This document shows positions 12,453 through 23,217 of a stretch of 64,000 bases of DNA, piece after piece; positions within the stretch are counted from its first letter, which is position 1, and each line of letters begins with the position of its first letter. Origin of the DNA: Zancudomyces culisetae (Eukaryota > Kickxellomycota > Harpellomycetes > Harpellales > Legeriomycetaceae). The notes below the pieces were generated by a model, which was not told the DNA's origin, did no database searches, and was given only the letters and a program-made list of their open reading frames with translations. The translations under genes and the position numbers were made by a program. The stretch spans positions 18,515 through 82,514 of the forward strand of contig LSSK01000010.1 of NCBI GenBank assembly GCA_001969505.1. Direction: 5' to 3'.

Positions 12453-13059
12453 CTTTATTCACACCTCTCTCCTTCACCTCTTTCTTTTCTTTTTTTCTTT
12501 TTTTCTTCTTCTTCCCTTTTCTATTTAGTTTTTTACCCATTTAACCTCCCACCCCCCTCCAATCAAATTTTGCTCTGTTATGTTTTATTCTCTTGTTGGC
12601 TTTTCTTCTTTATCACTATTTACATTCTTTATGGTTTTCCTTTCTTTCACTATATACATATTTATAATTTTATAATTTTTAGTCTTTGTTTATGCTGACG
12701 AAAAGATATCAAGCATACACATTAGCTTGCCTGTAAAATAATGCTTTAATGAAAATAAACATGACTTTTCTCAACACCAGTTAGTTTATTAAAACAAACC
12801 TTTTATGTTTGATTTTAGTAAATCTATGTGTTTACCATTTACCAATATTGAATTATATGTATATATATGAAAGATGCCAAATATATAGGGCAAACACATT
12901 AACTTTAAATAATTAGATAGGGTATATAAGAGATGATATAACGTAAATTGAAAAGTATATAGTTAATAATTGTAGTAAGAGTAAGAATAATAAACAATTT
13001 AATATGTATAAAAGGGGATTAGTGTATATTTGATTAGGAAGAGGGGTAGAAGTCAATGG
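12453..13059. other. Convergent 3' spacer between noxR and the gene at 13060
   Basis: The 100 bases after the noxR stop are strikingly T/C-rich on the plus strand. An AATAAA hexamer sits at 12754-12759. The right end is purine-rich on the plus strand, so pyrimidine-rich for the minus-strand gene that ends at 13060. No coding capacity was seen. Confidence 0.6.
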
Positions 13060-14208
13060 TTAACAAAAAGTACCACTGCTATTTAAGCTTCCATAGTTTC
13101 TGTAGTAGCCATTGTGCCTTTCTTTGTTGAAGTTGGCATACAGATTTTCATCAGAAAATGCTGTGATTGTGGATATCGTGTCATAGCGGTTCTCTTCAAA
13201 GCTTCCTGATGAACTATAAGGCATACCATAACCTGTGTTTTGCATTGGGTCTACTCCATATCTGTAGTCGTGTCTATCATTCATATATACTCCTTTAAAC
13301 GGTGATACATTTCTACGTGCACACAGAGTTTGTTGATTTCCATAGTAATATCCACCTTGATTTAAAGTGTTGAGAGATGTTGAGCTACCCAAAACACTAT
13401 TGTGTTGGTTATTGAACAGCATACTCCTAGGACTTGCCCGCATTCTCGGGGATTCCTTCCTTGTAGCTTTCTTGGACTCAGCTATACATGAAAATACTTC
13501 ATTTGCAAATCCATCCAGTAGATCGCTGCTAGACTCCTCTTGGACTACAGGTTTGGATGTAGGTTTAGGTTTAGGTTTTTCTTTTACTGCGGATGGTTTA
13601 TCGTCAAACGAGAGTGAGAGTTTAAACTCGACTTTTTTTTCTTCTGGCTTAGCCTGGGGTTCACCAGATAATGTGCATCCATTCAAGACAACTTGTTGCT
13701 GCAGTTTGTGGGCATAAGATTTATGTATAATCTTTTTTTCCTCTTCTTCCTCACCCTCTCCTATGTTTCTTTGAGAACCATTTTTTCTATTTGTCATACT
13801 CCCTAGTTTATAGTTTTCAATTACATCATATTCGTCAGAGGGTCGTATTACACTGTTGGTAAAATTTCTATTGTATTGTGTATTCCCAACATTTTGAGAT
13901 GTTCTAAGATTGCTAGGTTGGTATTGTTGTATCTGTGGTTGGTTATATTGATGCAAGTTTTGTCTTAGATTTGTATGTAGGTGATCTTGTGATCTAACGC
14001 CTCTTAGCCCAGAGATAGAGCTCATACTTGCATTTGCTGTCTGAATGTTGGCGGCAGCCATTCTCAAGTGTTGGAAGTTGTTATACGTGCTATTACGGTT
14101 GTGTTCTGGTACAACCATGCCCATGTTTTGTGGTGCTCCAAAATACACCGAACCCCACCTCTGTTCGCTATTAGCCATTCCTCCACCATATTCCCGATAT
14201 TGATTCAT
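13060..14208 (-). CDS. Low-complexity protein of unknown function
   Basis: Single-exon frame of 382 residues from MNQYREYGGGMAN to SLNSSGTFC. I do not recognise a family. It is rich in Asn, Gln, Tyr, Ser and Gly with repeated NYxNF- and YRxY-like patches, and looks largely disordered. The one distinctive part is central (about residues 150 to 265): an EEEEEKK run, SYAHKLQQQVVLNGCTLSGE, then KKVEFKLSLSFDDKPSAVKE and a Pro-Lys stretch followed by SSSDLLDGFANEVFSCIAES, which could form short helices. No signal peptide or membrane segment. It converges on noxR. Length and codon texture support a real gene. An RNA-binding or cytoskeletal adaptor role would be a guess. Confidence 0.7.
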   Translation of the reverse strand: MNQYREYGGGMANSEQRWGSVYFGAPQNMGMVVPEHNRNSTYNNFQHLRMAAANIQTANASMSSISGLRGVRSQDHLHTNLRQNLHQYNQPQIQQYQPSNLRTSQNVGNTQYNRNFTNSVIRPSDEYDVIENYKLGSMTNRKNGSQRNIGEGEEEEEKKIIHKSYAHKLQQQVVLNGCTLSGEPQAKPEEKKVEFKLSLSFDDKPSAVKEKPKPKPTSKPVVQEESSSDLLDGFANEVFSCIAESKKATRKESPRMRASPRSMLFNNQHNSVLGSSTSLNTLNQGGYYYGNQQTLCARRNVSPFKGVYMNDRHDYRYGVDPMQNTGYGMPYSSSGSFEENRYDTISTITAFSDENLYANFNKERHNGYYRNYGSLNSSGTFC

Positions 14209-17200
14209 TTTAGTTTGTGTATGGTACTTTTATTTTTTTTACTGGTGGTTTTAGGGTGATTGCTGGTGTGTTAGTGTATATATTCTTAATAATGTTGTGT
14301 ATTATGTATTTTGTAGGTCAGTAACTCTATAAATTTTGATAAGGTGTGATAATTAATATTACAAAAGGGATGTGTGATATACCGGCTCTAAATCTTCGAA
14401 AGATGAAGGATGTGTCTTATGTATATGAGTTTCAAAGGGAATCTACCGCTGCACGATAACTTAAGGATCTATACTTTTCAGGTTTTTTAACGTACTTTAT
14501 ACCGGTTTATATTTAGAAAAATAATGAAAAAGCGAATATATCTAAACCTTCTATAATTACTTTAACAATCAAGCAAGTACAATGTATCGTAAATAATGCA
14601 TACTCGCATTTTATTATTTTTATTTTTATAGAAACTATTTTCTAAATAACCTCTTATTTAACCCGCTACATTTGAATGTTCACAGTTTTTAGCTTTTCTT
14701 TGGGTTCAAAAAATGCCTATATAGTTAGCCTTGTGTAAAAAATAATAATAAAAGGTGATAGATAACAGCCTGCAATAATCCGAATGATATTAATTTTATT
14801 TTTCCGTGCAGTAGTTGACAACGGATTTAATCAACATGTCTCAGCTCCCGTTCAATCACTCTGGATTTTTTAAAACAAAATGTGTATTTTATGTCGCAAG
14901 CTCTCCACAAATAATAATAAAAATAGTAATAACAGACAATTACACTTTTGGGCGTTACAGGTTAAGCGATAGATTTTTTTTGGTTGATTTGCGTATCAAG
15001 TCGAGAGTATGAACCGAAGCGAGTTAGTAATTAAGCCTAACACTGAAGTTCACCTACAAGCTCACAATGGTGCAAATGGCTTACATTTTCCTCATTTTTC
15101 CTCTGGTTCATGATCATTATTTTTTTTTGTTGATTGAACTATAGTAATAAAAAAAGCTGAGGGATAATGAAAAACACATACTTGTATACGGAAACACAAA
15201 AGATACGAGGGCTTTAGACCTTGGAATGGCATAATGGCATTCATTGTTCCATACACCTTGCAGTAATGAGATTCATTCCAATTTACTGAGCATTATTCAC
15301 CAAACAATGGAGATACATCATGAATAATGGGAAAATGCTTGCGTATTAGCTTTTAATGTTTTTCAGCTTTTGAATTTCGGTAATTAGCTCCAGCTTATCG
15401 ATACGAGTCGTGCACAAACGCCCCAACTTAGGACTAACACAAGGAATTGATATTTGAGCTGTGGAAAATTAAAAAGTATCAAATTTTTTCGGCTTAATTC
15501 AATTTAACCCACCCTAACCCCAGCCCTAACCTGATGCCCAATTTTTAGCACATTATTCCCATTTTCACTCTCACTTTGACTCCCACTCCCACTTCCGCTC
15601 CTACACCCACTCCCGCACCCACACACACGCTCATTCCTACTACAGCATTTGTCATCGCCTTACACTTCTTGTAAATATGTATACAAAAATTATTGGTATT
15701 CTTTAATCTGCTTTGACAACGTTGCTCGATCCCACAAAAAAAATCGAGGAGAGTGCCTAAAAATGATACTTTTTTTTTGTAAACGGCGGATTTATTCGGT
15801 ATCCGCTTTGGCCTTTATCCTTCAAAAATAAATTCATTGTTAATTTTAGGCACTTTTGCTAGATGTCTGATTTTGCCGCAACTTTTTTTCCCTCCAATTA
15901 ACGCTTGAAAGTGTTTTTTTTTGCAATGCACAGAACCCAATTAGGGACTGCGCTGATTAAAAATAGATTGCTATTTATTTTTAGTGGATACCCAACTTTG
16001 GAGTGCACAGCATTTAATAGGATTAGTATAGGCCATTACTGAGATAGTTGTGCTATAAAATTCCACCGCTCGCTTTTTTATTTTTTGAAGGGATAGAAGG
16101 GATGGGGGAGGGGTAAAAAACAGAGATTAAATCAAAATGTAAAAGTAACCACATATGAATCCAGTGTCGTCTCGAGATATACAGTGATGCCGTTTTGTTC
16201 TCTTTTTACTCGAAAATAGACCGATCAACATGTCGTCTAATTGAATTTTGTGTTTTTTTAGTTTTTGCTATGGGATATTATAACCAAGAATAAGCTAAAT
16301 ACAGCACATTATTTAGATATCACTTTTTAGAACGCTAAAAAACTCAGTAGCGCATCTATTAGATGTTTATGGGTGGGGGAAGGAGGAAAGGAGCAAATGA
16401 TTTTCTTGATAAAACATGTATCTTTGATATTTTAGAGTGTCGGTGTCTTTAATACCCGAATATCCTTAAATAAATAAATAACTAAATAAAAACACTATTA
16501 TCCGAATGAAAGATGTGTTAAAACACATGATTATGAATAAACGTGTCAAGAGATGAGCTTGAATTGATTTTCAGACTCGTACTTAAAAAGCAGATATGGT
16601 TAGTAAAATGCTGTTTAATTTTACTAGGCACTCCCCTGTAAAACATCTTTATGAATATTCGATATAGTCATCAGTTACATTAACTAGTAGTCAGAAAGTA
16701 GAATCAAATATTTAATATGTGGCTATATTCATCGGTATCACTTGAATACAGCGTTATGTTATCTGGTGCCACCAAAGCTGCAATATTATGTATATTTATA
16801 TGTATATTTCCAATAATAAATTGCAATAAGGTGTTATGTTTCTGTGTTTTGTAATTTAGTTAAGCGCATGGTTTTGTCTATATGTTTTTCCAAAGGTTGA
16901 GTGGCTGTTTTATAGCAAACTTCAAAAACAACGGTAATACAGCGAGTATGCTTCTATTTAAAAGTCGAAAGCACCACGTCAATCAAACTCGTTTGCTCAT
17001 AGTTTGCTCTATTTAATCACCAGATCATAAAATCCTGTATACAGTTGAATAAAACTATTAAGGGTCCAAAAATAGGACAAAATTACCAAAAGCGAAAATA
17101 AGAATAAGCAGCTGAGGGATATGAAAATTAAAGTAGAGCAAGGTTTTGTGATGTTCTCATGGCCAATGTGATTTGCTCATTAGCGTATTTCATAATATTC

Positions 17201-17253
17201 TAGATTGCCACAATTTTCGGCTATTTCTATAAAGTAAATATAAAAAGCGCCAA
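14209..17253. other. AT-rich spacer with C/T-rich block and telomere-like units
   Basis: About 3 kb without a supported gene. Positions 15505-15535 hold CCACCCTAACCCC and GCCCTAACC, two CCCTAA-like units. They are followed at about 15560-15640 by a strongly pyrimidine-rich stretch of CTCCCACT-type words with a short CA run. The remaining open frames are short and featureless. The left end is the 5' flank of the 13060-14208 gene. Confidence 0.55.
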
Positions 17254-17580
17254 ATGATACAAATGAAATGTGGTCCCAGCCTGCCAATCGTGGACCGAGG
17301 TTTCGTTTGCCGTTCTTTTTTTGCTTTTTTTGAAATGCATGTTCAAAACACGTTGCTGAAATTTAATGTAACTAGACCTGCCACCTTGAATTATTACATA
17401 CTAAACCGATCAAGGCGAGGATTAAATCTTGACAACAAAGATCCTAAGAGAACCAAGGATTTTGCAGCTAACTTAGCAACTAAGGCAGTATATATAACCG
17501 AGCTAAAGGCGCAAAATAAAAATTACAACTTATCTCATACACCTTCTTTTGTCCGCATAATAGAGACTGAGTTAGTTTAG
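17254..17580 (+). CDS. Possible small protein of unknown function
   Basis: Open frame of 108 codons, ATG at 17254, ending 174 bases before the DENND6 start on the same strand. The second half (RSRRGLNLDNKDPKRTKDFA and after) has mixed basic and acidic residues and ordinary codon texture, unlike the A/T-driven frames around it. No family, signal peptide or membrane segment is recognised. It could be a small gene, an upstream ORF in the DENND6 leader, or chance. Confidence 0.3.
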   Translation: MIQMKCGPSLPIVDRGFVCRSFFAFFEMHVQNTLLKFNVTRPATLNYYILNRSRRGLNLDNKDPKRTKDFAANLATKAVYITELKAQNKNYNLSHTPSFVRIIETELV

Positions 17581-17754
17581 ACACAAATTCAGCTCAAAAT
17601 ATGATCTAAAGGTATAGAAAACAAAGGGTAGTATTTATAAGTAGATAGCAACCAAACGGGAACAAAATAAATTCGAAAGTGGTGTGAAAAAAAAAACAAG
17701 AGAAATGAAAGTGTACCAAGTAGTTTCACAAATTTCGAGAAAAATATAGAAGAT

Positions 17755-20700
17755 ATGACCGAACCCATTAGGACGCGTACCGATTTAGAAAGTGGACGAC
17801 CAAAAGCAAAAGCGAATGATAAAGTTCGATCGACTGGTAGTTCTCAAAAGAAAAATACCATGTTTACGAATAAAATGGACGAAGCAACCAGCAAAAATGA
17901 CAAAAAGTACATTGTTGGCGGAATCAGCCCTTTAATAAGTGAAATACATCAAAATGACACCACAGCTTCGACTTTTTTGAATTCACAAGCAGATACGAAA
18001 AGTTGTGTGGCTAGTGACCTTACTAAAAGCCAAAAAATTTCTAGAGCGGATCGGACAAAGAATGTTGATACCCATTTAAATGTTGGGAAGCGAACGGAGA
18101 ATGTTTTAGCTATATTAACAGCAACAGCGACAATGGATCAGCGAGTTACACGATCCTCATCATATTGTGGCCACAGATCTAAAAAGAAGCACGAATTTGT
18201 AGATGAGGAAAGAACAAGGCGGGGCGTAAGTTCGGGATATATAAGCGAGGGATATCGGGAGCCGGATATCACACAGAATAAAAGCACACATGTGGCCGAA
18301 ACGACAAATATATTTGACGATAGAGAGCTAGATAAGCTGAGGCGGTGGATAACGGCCATAGCCACCGTTAGTTTTGACGAAGATACAGGCCCTGAGCTCA
18401 GACAAGTTACTCCAATGATGGATTTCAGCGAGAGTGAGCGGCAGACAATAGGATTTTCTAGCATGCCTGACTCTTCCGTAAACGAGCTATACGATTCTGT
18501 TTATTCCTTCCGATTTAGGGTAGATTATAAGCGTCTGATGTTAAAGGAAGAAACAAGCTTTTTATACGCGTATTCATTTTTCCGCCAGCGGAGGGATCCA
18601 CTCACAAGGAGGGGAGGGATGCAGGAGGCAATAGTAATAATAACGCAACATGAGCTGAATGGGCTCTATTTGCGGATGGCTGAGGTTCTGGGTCATGAAT
18701 ATTTCGAAAATGGTGGAGATGTTATCAAACAAGCCCTTCAGAATATTATAGGATGGCCTCAGCCTATGGAAGGGGAAGTGATGAATTTGCATTTTTTAAA
18801 TAATATGCTGAAAGTTGCCATGCCAATCAACAACAGCTTACAAATTCTCGAAACTAGTGGGTTTTCACTAAAAAGGTACAATCCAAGTGAGCACATACTT
18901 GCAGGGACTATTACTGGAGAGCTACTTAGAAACTTTAGAAGTAATATCAGGGATCTCTGGGCGTGTTGGGAGGTGATGATTTTGGGTGAGTCATTGGTGG
19001 TGTTTGCTGACTCTCCGCCTCGATGTAGCGAAGTGGTTTACGGATTGATAGACTTGATCTATCCAATAAAGTACTGTGGGGATTACCGACCATACTTTAC
19101 TATACAGGATCCAGATTTTTGGTCATTAGTTTCGTCAAAAAGAGTTCCCACCAACACCATCCTCGGTGTTACTAATCCCCTGTTCAAAGAACCACTAAAG
19201 CACTGGCCGAACATTCTAATTCTGGAGTCAGCATTTCGGATACGGCGAATTAATACACAGACAAACATATTTTCAGGACTTTCACAAGGAAATCTTCACA
19301 CCCGAGGACTTAAGCTAAATAATTTGGGCGGCACCTCAGGAAATTCTGCGAAAACATCTGAGTCTGGGCTCAGAACGAAGCGTAAGGTGTTGGTGACGCC
19401 CGAAAAGGAGTTTTTGGCCTCTATTGAAGCCGATATTTTGTACAATTACAAACCACCATGGGTAATCAGTAACAGGCTTAGACGACACTTTACCGAGCTC
19501 ACAGAGCAGTTCCTTACCCCCCTGAATAGATACTTTTCGGCACTCATCCCACCGATTTCAAGTGATTTTATCACTATACTTTCGTCGCACAATCACAATG
19601 TATTATATTTTGAGGTAACACCGCCTTTGATAAAACCATGGAAGAGTAGTAACTTTTTTGAATCATTGTCTGAACATGGCCTTCCTGTCGGACTAATCGG
19701 AAAACCTACAGCCGTTAAATCAGCTAGCGCTGCTGCTTCTGCATTTGCGGCAGCAATCTTTAGCAAAGCCACAGCTCCAAAGCAAACCTCAACTTCGAAT
19801 TTAGGCAGTGCAGTTTTAGATCTTGGTGATGGTAGACTCGACCCGAGATCTAATTCTGGGACAGCTACTGACTCTTCTTTATCTTGGTCAGGTACTCGAA
19901 AAAAGCACGGGAATGGAGGTTTATTCACTATTAGCGATGAATGGATTTCCCTTTACAGCAAGTTCATTAGTTGTGGTAACTTCGCCACATGGTTATCCCG
20001 ACGTACAACTGAGGCACAAGACGAAATTTGGAAGCGTTACTTTACAAATATAGCCAACTATGACTTTGATAAGTATCTCTACTTTACAGGTCATGTTTCG
20101 CTGGTTCATCTTGTTGATTTTGTTTTATGCACCACACAGGAGCTTCAAATCAGCGATGGCTCAGATCAACACAACATGATGTCCGAACCTTTAAGTGATG
20201 TATCCTTTAGAAATCATGAACAGCCATTAGCCTTCACAGCAAAAGGAACACCTCTCAATCGTGAAAGCCCAGACATGTTTACCACTAGAAACTCGACTAG
20301 TAGGAACGTATCCTTTGAAGCCAAATACTCGAAGGTATCTAGAAATCGCTCTCATAGCTCAGCTATACATGGTATAAAAAAGCCAACGCACGGGTACATG
20401 AACAACGAGCCGCATAAACCACTAGTTTCACGCCACAACAATCTGTTAACCGTTCCTTTGGCCTCTCCAGTGCCAACTCATCCGCTTATGAAGGCTAGCT
20501 CTGACCAAAGATCCAGCTCAGCAACTAGCCTTTATCGCAGTAATTACGGATATTCGCCATCATTGAACGGTTCTGACCCTCTTATCCACCACCCCGAAAC
20601 GATAAGCTCACAGAAGGCGATTTTGGGAAGCCATGGTATGGTGGTTGGTTTTGTGACAAGCAAAAGTACCACATCGATGCATAACTACAAGGAACAGCAC

Positions 20701-21396
20701 AAAAACTCTGCACCCCCGCAAGTAAATCGCACTTCTCACAGCTTTAACGAAAAAAACACGGTTTTCCGGAGAGGTGTTGCTAAAAGCGAAGCCAGTACTA
20801 GAGGTTCTGGCTCTCCTTCTTTAGATATATTGGGTTCAGATTTAGCACACACTTCACGGGTATCTTCACGCTCACCTCATCCATCGAGTAGCAATCTAGT
20901 TTCCCTGGAAGCTAGTGCTCGTAACCAAGGAAATCTGCCTTTCCAGAAAAGGTGCTTACGTTCTGAAAAAGAGATTTTATTGTTAGCTAACTTTTTGGCA
21001 AGTATTTTAAAGTGTCGTGAACGGAATGGTAATATTAATACAAGCTCATGCAATGAGCTTTGTGATGCTACTTCTGCGTTAAAAGATGGGATATCTGCTT
21101 TGCCTTCCAGAAGACAACACTCAGGGGATAGCGGAGAAGCGAACACCAACTTTTCAGTGGATAATTCCACGTATCAGCATGAGACTGGGAAATCTTTTAA
21201 TAATTTGGGTACTGGAAGCAAAAAGAGCTGCGAAAATCCGAGTTGTTCCTTGTCTACTTTCTTTCAATCGATCCAACAGCATCGTCTGTGTCTAGCTGAT
21301 AACACAAAGATGAAGATTTCTCGTCAATTAGAACATATATGTGCGTTTTTACCCAGCTCTTTGTCATCTGGTTTTCACCGCTATTACATTCATTAA
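17755..21396 (+). CDS. DENND6: DENN domain protein, DENND6/FAM116 family
   Basis: Predicted Rab guanine-nucleotide exchange factor; animal DENND6 acts on Rab14 in endosomal recycling. Single exon, 1213 residues. The tripartite DENN module covers about residues 243 to 800. Matches to family blocks are LYAYSFFRQRRD, WACWEVMILGESLVVFADSP, YFTIQDPDFW, ILGVTNPLFKEPLKHWPNIL and RRHFTELTEQFLTPLNRYFS, close to human DENND6A GVTNPFFAKTLQHWPHI and LRRYFLELTQSF as recalled. A block near residues 730 to 790 (SKFISCGNFATWL, LVHLVDFVLCTTQEL) matches the family C-terminal part. About 240 N-terminal and 400 C-terminal residues are Ser/Asn-rich and likely disordered. An Ala/Ser-rich insert near residue 650 to 720 interrupts the domain. 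The family is about 600 residues, so this one is twice as long. Confidence 0.9.
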   Translation: MTEPIRTRTDLESGRPKAKANDKVRSTGSSQKKNTMFTNKMDEATSKNDKKYIVGGISPLISEIHQNDTTASTFLNSQADTKSCVASDLTKSQKISRADRTKNVDTHLNVGKRTENVLAILTATATMDQRVTRSSSYCGHRSKKKHEFVDEERTRRGVSSGYISEGYREPDITQNKSTHVAETTNIFDDRELDKLRRWITAIATVSFDEDTGPELRQVTPMMDFSESERQTIGFSSMPDSSVNELYDSVYSFRFRVDYKRLMLKEETSFLYAYSFFRQRRDPLTRRGGMQEAIVIITQHELNGLYLRMAEVLGHEYFENGGDVIKQALQNIIGWPQPMEGEVMNLHFLNNMLKVAMPINNSLQILETSGFSLKRYNPSEHILAGTITGELLRNFRSNIRDLWACWEVMILGESLVVFADSPPRCSEVVYGLIDLIYPIKYCGDYRPYFTIQDPDFWSLVSSKRVPTNTILGVTNPLFKEPLKHWPNILILESAFRIRRINTQTNIFSGLSQGNLHTRGLKLNNLGGTSGNSAKTSESGLRTKRKVLVTPEKEFLASIEADILYNYKPPWVISNRLRRHFTELTEQFLTPLNRYFSALIPPISSDFITILSSHNHNVLYFEVTPPLIKPWKSSNFFESLSEHGLPVGLIGKPTAVKSASAAASAFAAAIFSKATAPKQTSTSNLGSAVLDLGDGRLDPRSNSGTATDSSLSWSGTRKKHGNGGLFTISDEWISLYSKFISCGNFATWLSRRTTEAQDEIWKRYFTNIANYDFDKYLYFTGHVSLVHLVDFVLCTTQELQISDGSDQHNMMSEPLSDVSFRNHEQPLAFTAKGTPLNRESPDMFTTRNSTSRNVSFEAKYSKVSRNRSHSSAIHGIKKPTHGYMNNEPHKPLVSRHNNLLTVPLASPVPTHPLMKASSDQRSSSATSLYRSNYGYSPSLNGSDPLIHHPETISSQKAILGSHGMVVGFVTSKSTTSMHNYKEQHKNSAPPQVNRTSHSFNEKNTVFRRGVAKSEASTRGSGSPSLDILGSDLAHTSRVSSRSPHPSSSNLVSLEASARNQGNLPFQKRCLRSEKEILLLANFLASILKCRERNGNINTSSCNELCDATSALKDGISALPSRRQHSGDSGEANTNFSVDNSTYQHETGKSFNNLGTGSKKSCENPSCSLSTFFQSIQQHRLCLADNTKMKISRQLEHICAFLPSSLSSGFHRYYIH

Positions 21397-22076
21397 CATT
21401 TCCACCCTACACCCTACACCCTCCAGTTTCTCTTTTTACTTTGTTTTGTTTGTCCATATACCTAACCTTCTCTCCTGTTCCTTTTTTTACGATTTAGAAA
21501 CGAATGGAAAAAAGATTATAAAAAGTCAAATTTGGATTGTGGTAATCCTGTGGTAATTGATATTGGTATATTCATTAGCCTCCCCCCACTGTTATATTTT
21601 TATGGGTTTATGTGTAGCAAGCCCAAATTTTATTAACTGGTTTAAGCAAGATTTAAGGGTAATTTACTCATTTCTAAAATATGATAGAACAAGGCCATAA
21701 AAAGGGCGACTTTTAATAGAAAATTGTCCCGAACATTTATTGTGTATCTTGATCGGTCTGAGGGTATTTGATGTCAGTTTATCATTAAACGCTATCCCTT
21801 CAGATTCTATGACTCCTTTTCTGGTAGAAACACTTCAGAAAAAAAGTGTAAAAATTGATTCTAACAACAGATACATTGAAGGTAGAACCATTAGCAAAGC
21901 AGATGTAGGTCATGTGTAACTAGATAATTATGGTTCTTTAGAGTCGCTACAGCTCGCCACATTTTTTATTTTTATTTTTTCCTTTCAAAAGATATTTTTA
22001 AGCTTTTACTAGATTTATACACTGATCTCATTCATAATTTTAAACTAAAATAAGGGTGCGGCTCTAGATGTCACTG
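21397..22076. other. Convergent 3' spacer between DENND6 and the ENTH gene
   Basis: It begins with a pyrimidine-rich 3' flank containing repeated CACCCTA units at 21401-21421, then AT-rich sequence. Nothing coding was seen. Confidence 0.6.
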
Positions 22077-23217
22077 TTAGAAGGAAAACACTGAATTGAA
22101 TCTACCACGTTTTGCGCTGTAAATATCTCCTTTACTAGACCCAAAGTTGGTCATTGATGGCTTTCTCTGTTTAGACCGGTATTTATTGCTGGAATCAAAC
22201 AAATCCTCTAATTCTGACGAAAAACTGTTAGAAAGCACTCGTTTGTTTGATACTGGGGGTTCTCCTAGCTCCCTTAACCGAGCTTTATTGTTTAGCATTG
22301 CTGCTATGATTTTCGCTTTGCTCCTAACTATATCAAACATCAACGCTACATTCTATTTCCTTTGATTCTTTGTTTTTAAAAAAAATGATGAAAAAAGTGC
22401 AGAATACACCAACGTTAAGGAGTGGTGTTATCAGTATTGGTTTTTCGTTTGTAGCAAACATAGAAAAAAGTAAGCATGTTGTAGTTACCTTTCACCCCCT
22501 GATCTATGCCATATTCATCAATGTATTGAAACTCCTTGAGAGTGCTTACAGTATATGCATTTATTCTGTAGTATTCAAAGGCTTGATCTGAGCCGTGGAG
22601 CAAAAAACATTCTATGAGCATAAGTGTCTATAATGTACAACAATAGTCTATGCTTAGCTCCTGCAATTTTTAGTTGTAATGCGAATCATTATGATAGTTT
22701 CGAGATACTCGTATTACCTTGAGAATGTGTTTCCAATACTTTCCCTTATCGTTTAATCTTTTTTCAAGAATTACCAATATTTCAAACAGCTTTACTCTTT
22801 GTTATATATTTTTCGCAGTTTTAAGGTTGTTCCAAATTAGTTGAATAAGTTCAAATGTGTAAATAGTAACGAAAATGAGCTCGATATATTTGAGAAAGAA
22901 AAAACAGATTGCTGAGAAAAGCCCATACCTATCAAATGTCCCTTTGACAATTTCATCTACCAGCTGTAGACTTGGGCATTGTTGTTCGTTTGATGTAGCT
23001 TGTATAACCTTTTTTTGTATTTTTGAATACCCCATGGCGTAGCATTTTCTGGTAAAGCATAAGTAGTAATAGAAATAGTAATAGAAATAGTAATAGAAAT
23101 AGTGGTAGTGATAGTGATAGTGGTAGTGAAAAGTACAGATATATCATCAACCAAAAATTTTGTTAATAGATGTACTACTTACAGCGAACGAATTAACCTT
23201 TTGGTTGTGCCCTCCAT
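22077..23217 (-). CDS. ENTH-domain (epsin-like) protein, five exons
   Basis: Membrane-binding adaptor of clathrin-linked traffic. Exons on the minus strand: 23217-23183, 23048-22929, 22796-22718, 22627-22489, 22327-22077; phases fit and the protein is 207 residues. The start MEGTTKRLIRSL supplies the amphipathic helix of ENTH domains. It is followed by GYSKIQKKVIQATSNE (epsin: YTEAEVKVREATSND), LFEILVILEKRLNDKGKYWK (epsin: IMSMIWKRLNDHGKNWR), LKEFQYIDEYGIDQGVK and VRSKAKIIAAMLNNKARLRE. Only about 60 Ser/Lys/Arg-rich residues follow the domain, with no obvious UIM, NPF or long clathrin-binding tail, unlike epsins of 400 or more residues. Plasma-membrane or Golgi/endosome role is undecided. No single open frame reveals this gene; it appears only when five short frames are joined. 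Confidence 0.88.
23065..23127. repeat. Tandem repeat in the first ENTH-gene intron
   Basis: Three copies of the 12-mer AGTAATAGAAAT, then degenerate AGTGGTAGTGAT units. It lies just upstream of the exon-2 acceptor, whose pyrimidine tract on the minus strand it largely provides. Confidence 0.9.

Noticed and set aside
22957-23154. Ile/Thr and Leu/Phe frames on the minus strand in the ENTH first intron
   Set aside because: They are translations of the tandem repeat, which lies inside an intron of the ENTH gene.
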